From an uncultured Pseudomonadota bacterium (GTDB taxonomy: Bacteria > Pseudomonadota > Alphaproteobacteria > RF32 > CAG-239): a DNA stretch of 24,085 bases. Position numbers and translations under genes: made by a program. The stretch's first letter is position 1; the number at the start of each line of letters is the position of its first letter. Location of the stretch: assembly GCA_902495305.1 (NCBI GenBank), contig CABUWG010000029.1, positions 1 to 24,085 on the forward strand. The letters run 5' to 3'. Shown here one piece after another: positions 14,921-20,913 of this stretch. The notes below the pieces were generated by a model, which saw only the letters and a list, made by a program, of their open reading frames with translations, did not search any database and was not told the origin of the DNA.

Positions 14921-15326
14921 TCCCTCCCTCTGATGCACTCTTTTTTATTTACTCATCAGGAAATCTTTGTTCTCTCCTTCATCCTCTTTTCTCTTCCACC
15001 GTCCCGCTCTCCGTCATTCGTTCCTTTTTGCCGCTACTTTTTTTTATTTTCTGGTTTTATCATTTTCATCAAGATTGTTATTTTTTATTGTTACTTTTTG
15101 ACTGCCAAAAAGTAACCAAAAAGGCAGCCCTACGCTCATCTGCTAAGGTTTCAGAGCAAAATTAACCTCGCTACGCTCTCCATCTCCGTGCTTCACTTTC
15201 AGGTTTTGCTCCAAAACCTAAGCTATTCGCAAAGGGCACCTCAATCGTGCTGAACGGGAGGAATGTGCTTCAATTTCATCTCTTTTTCTTAAATGCTAAG
15301 AAGTTGCTCGCGAAGGGCGGTCAACT
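14921..15326. repeat. Long interspersed repeat, copy A
   Basis: This gene-free block matches 23682-24030 in order. Both begin with TCCCTCCCTC, share CTCATCAGGAAATCTTTG and CCGCTCTCCGTCATTCG, then a 10-bp hairpin (here 15090-15099 with 15107-15116), and end in an identical 32-base run (15295-15326 and 23999-24030). Copy A holds about 80 extra bases (around 15201-15280), which are themselves repeated at 15371-15455. No transposase or intact gene lies inside. The T-rich first half gives short open frames that I take to be chance. Confidence 0.8.
15201..15280. repeat. Direct repeat unit, first copy
   Basis: The unit contains GCTCCAAAACCTAAGC, ATTCGCAAAGGGCA, AATCGTGC, ACGGGAGGA and ATGTGCTTCAA in the same order as 15371-15455. 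The copies are about 170 bases apart and differ at a few positions. Confidence 0.75.
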
Positions 15327-15334
15327 CTCCCCTG

Positions 15335-15354
15335 CCCTCTCTTTCAAGAGAGGG
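15335..15354. repeat. Small perfect inverted repeat
   Basis: CCCTCTCT (15335-15342) and AGAGAGGG (15347-15354) flank TTCA. There is no T run, so it is more likely part of the dispersed repeat mosaic than a terminator. Confidence 0.5.
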
Positions 15355-15370
15355 AGTGGTACTTTACTTT

Positions 15371-15455
15371 CAGTTTTTGCTCCAAAACCTAAGCCATTCG
15401 CAAAGGGCATCCAATCGTGCCGGACGGGAGGATGTGCTTCAAAATACTTGTCATT
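15371..15455. repeat. Direct repeat unit, second copy
   Basis: Second copy of the 15201-15280 unit. It is followed at once by a pair of palindromes (15453-15535), so two repeat families abut here. Confidence 0.75.
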
Positions 15456-15588
15456 CTCGGGCTTGACCCGAGAATCCATAAGGATAAAAACATTGTGCTT
15501 GTTTCCTTATAGATTGCCGGATCAAGTCCGGCAATGACCCGTGCGACGGGCGGCGGTCGGGAGGCCGACGGCCGTTAGTTGTCAGCAA
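15449..15588. repeat. Paired palindromic elements of alphaproteobacterial type
   Basis: Two 9-bp hairpins: ATTCTCGGG (15453-15461) with CCCGAGAAT (15467-15475), and ATTGCCGGA (15513-15521) with TCCGGCAAT (15527-15535). The second is an inverted relative of the first (GTCATT ... CTTGA ... AAT on the opposite strand), so the pair makes a larger imperfect palindrome. Such elements are widely dispersed in alphaproteobacteria. The 22 bases at 15534-15555 recur at 25-46. A reading frame runs through this stretch, but I regard it as repeat-derived. Confidence 0.7.
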
Positions 15589-15640
15589 TGTGCTCCAGAA
15601 ACCGCGTTACTCCGGCAGGATTTGTGGGAAAAAAGATAAG

Positions 15641-15676
15641 TGCTATGACGAAATGTGTGGGAGAGAATGTGCAAAG
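15641..15676 (+). repeat. Short dispersed repeat, copy 3
   Basis: TGCTATGACG, then GAGAGAATGTGC, match 5815-5846 closely and 81-110 more loosely. It ends just before the promoter of the large candidate RNA. Confidence 0.5.
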
Positions 15677-15682
15677 TTTTTG

Positions 15683-15710
15683 TTGTATTTTACAAATATT
15701 TTATTATACT
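15683..15710 (+). promoter_or_regulatory. Possible promoter of the large structured RNA
   Basis: TTGTAT (15683-15688), a 16-base spacer and TATACT (15705-15710). The predicted start near 15717 falls just before the first hairpin. The -35 match is only moderate. Confidence 0.45.
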
Positions 15711-15715
15711 GTTTG

Positions 15716-15999
15716 CAGGTTTGGACTTGTTCCAAATTTAGCGCCGTTATGGCGCGGAGCTTGTAAGAAGGCTCTCCCTTATACGGTGTTGATATAACAC
15801 CGACATATTGTCAGCTGTGAAAACGGCTTTCAATAATTATATCTCCGACTATCTTATGGCCGGAGACTCTAGGCGTATGTCCAGAGGTCTGGCGGCTTCT
15901 TCGGAAGCCGTCAGATCTTAAAAGGTCTAGAGAATCAATTTATAAGGGTTGATTTCTTACTCTCCGGCCACCATAGCGCGCTAACCATGGTGGTTTTTC
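15716..15999 (+). ncRNA. Large structured RNA candidate with a three-way junction
   Basis: About 285 nt between a promoter and a terminator, almost all of it pairable. Hairpins: 15720-15725/15731-15736; 15741-15745/15751-15755; 15784-15790/15796-15802; and 15813-15818/15823-15828 with a GAAA loop. The 3' half is a three-way junction: P1 15857-15866 with 15961-15970 (10 perfect pairs); P2 15867-15872 with 15927-15932, leading to a 14-bp helix 15886-15899/15904-15917 capped by TTCG; and P3 15933-15938/15949-15954. CGGAGA (15861-15866) can pair instead with TCTCCG at 15842-15847. No RNase P, tmRNA, SRP or 6S signature was found. It may be a free RNA or a leader for the 69-residue gene. Confidence 0.65.
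15966..15999 (+). terminator. Intrinsic terminator of the large structured RNA
   Basis: CCACCAT (15968-15974) pairs with ATGGTGG (15987-15993) around a 12-base loop and is followed by TTTTT. Its first three bases also belong to helix P1, so the two structures compete at their border. Confidence 0.75.
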
Positions 16000-16047
16000 T
16001 TTATTTAAAAACTGCCGGCTTTTAATTTTTTTTAGAAGGATGAACCC

Positions 16048-16257
16048 ATGACAGGAGCGCAGAAAAAAGATTCCGCAGAATTTTTAGAAATAATAAAAGC
16101 GATTGCCGACGGTTTTGGCGAGCAGGATGCCCTATCCGACGAGCAGGTTTTTGAAATCCTTTCTTCTCAAAAAGGTTATAGTCCCGAGGCATGCAATTAT
16201 ATTATTGCCGAACTGCACAGGCTTTCTGATAAGATTGCCGGCTCTCTCAAAAAGTGA
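16048..16257 (+). CDS. Small acidic protein of unknown function
   Basis: A 69-residue protein, probably three helices (SAEFLEIIKAIADGF, LSDEQVFEILSS, EACNYIIAELHRLSDKIAGS). It has no signal peptide, membrane segment or metal motif. AGAAGGA (16033-16039) lies 8 bases before the ATG at 16048. A four-codon frame starting at 16040 overlaps that start and could affect initiation. The gene lies about 50 bases after the terminator of the large structured RNA and 145 bases before eno. A regular helical pattern, a good ribosome-binding site and an ATG favour a real gene, but its function cannot be named. Confidence 0.65.
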   Translation: MTGAQKKDSAEFLEIIKAIADGFGEQDALSDEQVFEILSSQKGYSPEACNYIIAELHRLSDKIAGSLKK

Positions 16258-16378
16258 CTCTCTTTGCCGCGGCGTTTTTATTCCCGAAAATTGGATTTTT
16301 TGCAAAATAACTTCGTAAAAAAGAGAGTTTTGCTTGACATTTGGGCAAAAATGAATGAACTTAAGTGCAACACTTTAT

Positions 16379-16384
16379 TATAAT
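16379..16384 (+). promoter_or_regulatory. Possible -10 box for eno
   Basis: A perfect TATAAT stands 18 bases before the eno ATG, without a good -35 at 16-18 bases. A TTGACA at 16334-16339 lies too far away to pair with it. AGGAG (16392-16396) is the ribosome-binding site. Confidence 0.3.
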
Positions 16385-16402
16385 TGAAATTAGGAGAAAA
16401 AA

Positions 16403-17713
16403 ATGAGTGCTATTGTTGATATTCATGCCAGAGAAATTTTAGATTCCCGCGGCAATCCGACTGTTGAAGCCGACGTTTTGCTGCAAAGCGGCGCTTTTGG
16501 CCGCGCTGCCGTTCCGTCCGGCGCTTCTACCGGCGTTCACGAGGCTGTTGAACTTCGTGACGGCGACAAAAGCCGTTACATGGGCAAAGGCGTAGAAAAA
16601 GCTGTTAACAACGTTAATGAAGAAATTTATGACGCTTTGGCCGGTTTGGAAGCTGACGAACAGATTGAAATCGACAACACCATGATTGAGCTCGACGGTA
16701 CGGAAAACAAAGGCCGTTTGGGCGCTAACGCCATTCTGGCCGTTTCTATGGCTGTTGCCAAAGCTCAGGCCGAAGAATCGGAATTGCCCCTGTATCGTTA
16801 TCTGGGCGGCACAATGGCCCGCACTCTGCCGGTTCCGATGATGAACATCGTTAACGGCGGCCAGCATGCCGACAACCCCATTGACATTCAGGAATTCATG
16901 ATTATGCCGGTTTCCGCTTCTTCTATCAAAGAAGCTGTCCGCATGGGTGCCGAAATCTTCCATACTTTGAAGAAAAACCTCAAAGCTGCCGGTCACAACA
17001 CCAATGTCGGCGACGAAGGCGGTTTTGCTCCGAATCTGAAATCTGCCGAAGAAGCTTTGTCTTTCATCGTCAAATCTATTTCCGACGCCGGCTACAAACC
17101 AGGTGAAGACGTTGTTCTGGCTATTGACGCCGCTTCTTCCGAATTTTATGAGAACGGCAAATATGAAATGAAGGGCGAAGGCAAATCTTATACCAATGCT
17201 CAGATGGTTGAGTTCTACAAGGACCTCTGCTCCCGCTTCCCGATTTTCTCCATTGAAGACGGTATGGCCGAAGATGACTGGGAAGGCTGGAAGATGCTGA
17301 CCGATGCCATCGGCGACAAAGTTCAGCTGGTTGGCGACGACCTCTTTGTAACCAATCCGAAACGTCTGGCTATGGGTATTGAAAAAGGCGTAGCCAACTC
17401 TATTCTGGTTAAAGTTAACCAGATCGGTTCTCTGACCGAAACGATGAAAGCCGTTGATATGGCTCACCGTGCAGGTTACACTGCCGTTCTGTCTCACCGT
17501 TCCGGCGAAACAGAAGACACAACGATTGCCGATATTGCGGTTGCAACAAACTGCGGACAGATCAAAACAGGTTCTATGTCCCGTACAGACCGTATGGCAA
17601 AATACAACCAACTCATTCGTATTGAAGAGGAATTGGGCGATATGGCCGTTTATGCAGGTAAAAGCATTTTGAAAAACGGCTCTTGCTCATGCTGCTGCAA
17701 AAAAGCCAGCTAA
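16403..17713 (+). CDS. eno: Enolase with a cysteine-rich C-terminal tail
   Basis: Enolase converts 2-phosphoglycerate to phosphoenolpyruvate in glycolysis and, in many bacteria, joins the RNA degradosome. The 436-residue product begins AIVDIHAREILDSRGNPTVE. It has the catalytic loop SGAST, the acid/base Glu in VGDEGGFAPN, metal ligands in VLAIDAA, SIEDG and VGDDLF, the catalytic Lys in LVKVNQIG, and the signature SHRSGETED with GSMSRTDR. All key residues are present. The last residues are odd: NGSCSCCCKKAS, with four cysteines, where most enolases end shortly after the YxG motif. It is preceded by AGGAG and followed by a strong terminator, so it is probably monocistronic or cotranscribed with the 69-residue gene. 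Confidence 0.98.
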   Translation: MSAIVDIHAREILDSRGNPTVEADVLLQSGAFGRAAVPSGASTGVHEAVELRDGDKSRYMGKGVEKAVNNVNEEIYDALAGLEADEQIEIDNTMIELDGTENKGRLGANAILAVSMAVAKAQAEESELPLYRYLGGTMARTLPVPMMNIVNGGQHADNPIDIQEFMIMPVSASSIKEAVRMGAEIFHTLKKNLKAAGHNTNVGDEGGFAPNLKSAEEALSFIVKSISDAGYKPGEDVVLAIDAASSEFYENGKYEMKGEGKSYTNAQMVEFYKDLCSRFPIFSIEDGMAEDDWEGWKMLTDAIGDKVQLVGDDLFVTNPKRLAMGIEKGVANSILVKVNQIGSLTETMKAVDMAHRAGYTAVLSHRSGETEDTTIADIAVATNCGQIKTGSMSRTDRMAKYNQLIRIEEELGDMAVYAGKSILKNGSCSCCCKKAS

Positions 17714-17746
17714 TCACGCTTTTTTGTAAACTTCGACTAAAAGGCA

Positions 17747-17773
17747 GCCTCGGTTTTCTAACCGAGGCTTTTC
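17747..17773 (+). terminator. Terminator of eno
   Basis: A perfect 9-bp stem, GCCTCGGTT (17747-17755) with AACCGAGGC (17760-17768), loop TTCT, followed by TTTTC. The next gene starts only about 20 bases later. Confidence 0.9.
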
Positions 17774-17792
17774 TTAAATTATGGAGGAAAAA

Positions 17793-18560
17793 ATGAAGAT
17801 TACGGTTCTTGGCTCCGGTTCCGCATACGGAACGCCAATGAGTTTTAATATCTGGGGAAAAATCAAAAACTGCGAAAATCCCAAAAACCGGCGGACACGC
17901 CCTTCCCTTTTGCTCGAGCAGGACGGACGGCGCCTGCTGGTAGATATGGGGCCGGATTTCAGGGCACAGATGAATGACAATAACGTCACCGGCATTGACG
18001 CGGTTTTTCTGACGCATCCGCATTATGACCATATCGGCGGCGTGCCGGAACTCGGGCGGGTTTGCAATCTGCTGCAGAAAGGCATTGACGTTTATGCCTC
18101 TGCCGAAACGCTTGCGGATTTGCAGCAATCTTACGGCTATATGTTTAAGCCGAATCACGAGCCGGGGCTGGACGATATTGTCTGGCACGAAATCAGCGAG
18201 GGGGCGCTCTCTCTTTGGGGCTGGAACTTAGACGTTTTTTCCGTTCCGCACCATTGGTGGCACAGTTACGGTTTCAGAATCGGCAAATTTGCTTATGTTA
18301 CCGATTTGCAGGATTTGCCGGAAAGTGTTCGCGGCAAGTTGAAAGGTTTGGATTTACTGCTGATTGAATGCAACAACGGCATGGAAATCGTCCATAACGG
18401 GCACAGCAACTACCCGTGGATTAAGAAATGGCTGGAAGACATTTGTCCCAAGCACACAATTCTGACGCATTTGTCAACGCGGGTGGATTATGACGAGTTT
18501 AAGGCGCAGCTGCCCAAAGATGTCGAGCCGGCTTATGACGGCATGATTTTGGAAGTTTAA
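17793..18560 (+). CDS. Metallo-beta-lactamase-fold hydrolase, PhnP-like
   Basis: A 255-residue cytoplasmic hydrolase of the metallo-beta-lactamase superfamily. The N terminus MKITVLGSGSAYGTP is the PhnP/RNase Z-like start. The metal site is THPHYDHIGG (H75, H77, D79, H80), with later ligands in SVPHHWWH, YVTDLQD and ILTHLSTR. PhnP-type enzymes are cyclic phosphodiesterases; the substrate here is not known. GGAGG (17783-17787) sits 5 bases before the ATG at 17793, so I prefer that to the in-frame ATG at 17781, which overlaps the ribosome-binding site. It lies directly after the eno terminator, without an obvious promoter of its own. Confidence 0.88.
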   Translation: MKITVLGSGSAYGTPMSFNIWGKIKNCENPKNRRTRPSLLLEQDGRRLLVDMGPDFRAQMNDNNVTGIDAVFLTHPHYDHIGGVPELGRVCNLLQKGIDVYASAETLADLQQSYGYMFKPNHEPGLDDIVWHEISEGALSLWGWNLDVFSVPHHWWHSYGFRIGKFAYVTDLQDLPESVRGKLKGLDLLLIECNNGMEIVHNGHSNYPWIKKWLEDICPKHTILTHLSTRVDYDEFKAQLPKDVEPAYDGMILEV

Positions 18561-18624
18561 CCGTATTTTTACGCTTTAACTTCATAATATTACATATTTT
18601 ATTGATGAAAAAGGGAAAATAAGA

Positions 18625-19182
18625 ATGACTGCTTTTTATATTATTGCCGGTGTTATCGTCCTCTATATCATTATGGCCTACAACGGACTGGTGGCGGCTC
18701 GCCAGCATGTGCGCGAGGGCGCTTCGGACATTGATACGCTGCTCAAGCGCCGTTATGACCTTATTCCGAATCTGATTGAAACGGTCAAAGGTTATGCCGC
18801 ACACGAAAAAAGCACGCTCGAACAGGTGGTTGCGGCACGCAGCAAAGCCATGAACGCCGAAGGGCTGGGTGATGACAAGTCGCAGGCAGAAAACATGCTG
18901 ACAGGCACGCTGAAAAGCATTTTTGCCCTCGGCGAAAATTATCCCGACCTGAAAGCCAACCAAAACTTTTTGGAGTTGCAGCAGGAGTTGAGCGATACCG
19001 AAAACAAAATTCAGGCGTCACGCCGTTTTTATAACACAACGGTCATGGCCATGAACACCAAGGTCGAATCTTTTCCAACCAATATTCTCGCCAAGATGTT
19101 TCACTTTGAAAAAGAGACATTTTTTGAGTTGGACGAAGAAGAAAAAGAGCTGGCGCGCAAAGCCCCGAAAGTTTCTTTTTAA
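18625..19182 (+). CDS. lemA: LemA family protein
   Basis: A 185-residue inner-membrane protein. One N-terminal membrane helix (FYIIAGVIVLYIIMAYNGLV) is followed by a helical-bundle domain. The family signature is clear: YNGLVAARQHVREGASDIDTLL, then RRYDLIPNLIETVKGYAAHE, LENYPDLKA-like and RRFYN motifs. LemA proteins are commonly encoded next to an M48 protease. Here htpX follows 12 bases later, so the two form an operon. The biochemical role of LemA is not well defined; the pairing suggests envelope protein quality control. Confidence 0.95.
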   Translation: MTAFYIIAGVIVLYIIMAYNGLVAARQHVREGASDIDTLLKRRYDLIPNLIETVKGYAAHEKSTLEQVVAARSKAMNAEGLGDDKSQAENMLTGTLKSIFALGENYPDLKANQNFLELQQELSDTENKIQASRRFYNTTVMAMNTKVESFPTNILAKMFHFEKETFFELDEEEKELARKAPKVSF

Positions 19183-19194
19183 GGCGGGTGACTT

Positions 19195-20235
19195 ATGGCC
19201 GAGCCGATAACGCTTTACGATCACATTGCCGACAACAACCGCAAAACGTTTTTGCTGCTTTTGCTGTTTCCGCTTTCTTTATGTCTGCTGGTCGGGCTGG
19301 CCTGCATTGCCGGCGTTTACATCATCGGCGATCCGGCTTTTACGCGTGACGGGTTGACGGTGTTTCTGACGTTTTTTCCAAACGCGCATGTTTATCTGAC
19401 GGCAGGAAACCTGCCGGTTTTCAGCGGTATCGGCTATATGCTTTACGCCCTTTTGCCGATTTGCGCAATTGCCTTTGTATGGATGGGCATATCCTATCTG
19501 TTCGGCGACATTATGATGCTGCGCTTTGCCCGTGCCAAGCCGATTGAGCAAAAAGACTTTCCGAAAGTTTACCGTCTGGTTGAAAACGTGGCGATTGCCG
19601 CCGGACTGCCGATGCCGGAAGTTTTTGTGATTGACGATACCTCGCTTAATGCTTTTGCGACCGGAAGGAATCCGCAATCCGCTTCGATTGTGCTGACGAC
19701 CGGCATTATTGACAAGCTGGAGCCGGTTGAGCTCGAAGCCGTGATTGCGCATGAGATGGCGCATATCGGAAATCGGGACATTCGGCTGAATATGCTGATT
19801 ATTACCGGTTTGGGCGTTTTTGGCTTTTTGGCGGATTATCTCAGAATGTATGTAACGCACGGGCATTCCGGCGACAAAAAGCAGTCTCAGATTATGATTT
19901 TGGCCTTTTTGATTATGATTGCGCTGTTTATTTTCAATTTTATCGTGGCGCCGCTTATCCGGCTGGCAATCTCCCGCAAGCGCGAATATGCCGCCGACGC
20001 GACCGGTGCCCTGATTATCCGCAATCCGCTGGCTCTGGTTTCGGCGTTGGAAAAAATCTCGCAAGACGCCCGTGTGGAAGTTTTGGATCAGCAGCCGCGA
20101 ATGGCCATCGCCTGTGTGGCTGACCCGCGCGAAAAACCGCAAGCCCGCGCCAAAGACGATTTGTTGTCAACACATCCGAACATTGAAAGCCGGATTTGGC
20201 GGCTCAAACGTGCAGCGGGGCAATTAAGCGGCTAA
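19195..20235 (+). CDS. htpX: M48-family membrane zinc metalloprotease, HtpX-like
   Basis: A 346-residue integral-membrane protease that in this family cleaves damaged or misfolded membrane proteins. Membrane segments fall near 18-44, 78-104, 200-215 and 232-258. The zinc motif is HEMAH (186-190), with the third ligand E264 in SRKREYAADATG; the substrate-side motif NAFATG (152-157) is also typical. The C terminus holds STHPNIESRI, the conserved HP motif. The ribosome-binding site is AAGGCGGG. It is cotranscribed with lemA, and the next gene, yqgE, is convergent after only 20 bases, with no clear terminator between them. Confidence 0.93.
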   Translation: MAEPITLYDHIADNNRKTFLLLLLFPLSLCLLVGLACIAGVYIIGDPAFTRDGLTVFLTFFPNAHVYLTAGNLPVFSGIGYMLYALLPICAIAFVWMGISYLFGDIMMLRFARAKPIEQKDFPKVYRLVENVAIAAGLPMPEVFVIDDTSLNAFATGRNPQSASIVLTTGIIDKLEPVELEAVIAHEMAHIGNRDIRLNMLIITGLGVFGFLADYLRMYVTHGHSGDKKQSQIMILAFLIMIALFIFNFIVAPLIRLAISRKREYAADATGALIIRNPLALVSALEKISQDARVEVLDQQPRMAIACVADPREKPQARAKDDLLSTHPNIESRIWRLKRAAGQLSG

Positions 20236-20254
20236 AATTTATTGGCTGAAAAAA

Positions 20255-20821
20255 TCAGGCATGGCCGGCAAAAGCGCTCAGGTGAGCCAGATCAACCCCG
20301 AGGGAATCGATTGCTTTTTGCCACTTGTCTTCATCTTTGGTTCGGAAGACCAGTTCGTTATCAGGTTCAATAACCAGCCAGCTGTTATTAATGATTTCCT
20401 GCTCCAACTGCTGCGGCGCCCAGCTGGCATATCCCAAAGCGATGATATTTTCTTTAGGCCCCAGTCCAAAGACAATATCGGTAATGACGTCTACGGAGGA
20501 CGAAATGGCGATTTTGTCATCAATCACAATCGTATCTTCCTTGATATAATCGGTGGAATGCAGCACAAAACCGCGAACGCGTTCCAGCGGTCCGCCCTGA
20601 TGAAGCTCGATGTTTTCTACCGGTTTTACGGTTTTTATCGGCAGCTGGCTTGCCAAATCGGCAAAAGAAAATTCCTGAAGCTTTTTGTTGACCACAAACC
20701 CCATGGCTCCGTCTTTGGTATGAGAACAGATATAAATCAGCGAATTTTCAAAACGGTCGTCCGCAATATTGGGCATGGCGACCAGACATTTGCCGGTTAA
20801 ATAGTTTTGGTTGTTTTCCAT
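20255..20821 (-). CDS. yqgE: YqgE/AlgH family protein
   Basis: A 188-residue soluble protein of the widespread UPF0301 family (YqgE, AlgH). Conserved features are YLTGKCLVAMPNIADDRFENS, YICSHTKDGAMGFVVNK, the HQGGPLERVRGFVLHS segment, and LGYASWAPQQLEQEI with NSWL. Structure-based proposals exist for the family, but no reaction is established. The ATG at 20821 begins the conserved N terminus. It is divergent from the DsbD-like gene across an AT-rich gap of 92 bases, which must hold both promoters. Confidence 0.95.
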   Translation of the reverse strand: MENNQNYLTGKCLVAMPNIADDRFENSLIYICSHTKDGAMGFVVNKKLQEFSFADLASQLPIKTVKPVENIELHQGGPLERVRGFVLHSTDYIKEDTIVIDDKIAISSSVDVITDIVFGLGPKENIIALGYASWAPQQLEQEIINNSWLVIEPDNELVFRTKDEDKWQKAIDSLGVDLAHLSAFAGHA

Positions 20822-20913
20822 CGTTATAAGCCTAAATATAATTCACAACTTCTATACTTTATTTTAACATAATTATTATAATCTGAAATTGCAATTTTGA
20901 AAAGTTCAATTAT

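Noticed and set aside
14840..15115. Open frame of 91 residues, rich in Phe, Leu and Ser, overlapping the repeat
   Set aside because: It lies in the T-rich half of a repeat whose second copy (23682 on) gives a different, non-conserved peptide; no ribosome-binding site.
15247..15537. Open frame of 96 residues with a segment like peptides encoded by dispersed palindromes
   Set aside because: It runs across two repeat families, and its residues come from palindromic DNA. I treat it as non-coding.
14921..15588. CRISPR array
   Set aside because: The repeats are of different families and lengths, with no regular spacing, no spacers and no cas genes.
15716..15999. Identity as RNase P RNA, tmRNA, SRP RNA or 6S RNA
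   Set aside because: No GAGGAAAGUC or ACAGAA core of RNase P, no tRNA-like end or tag codons of tmRNA, no SRP tetraloop domain, and not a single long hairpin as in 6S.
16439..17611. 390-residue frame antisense to eno
   Set aside because: A shadow of the strongly biased enolase codons; the eno reading is certain.
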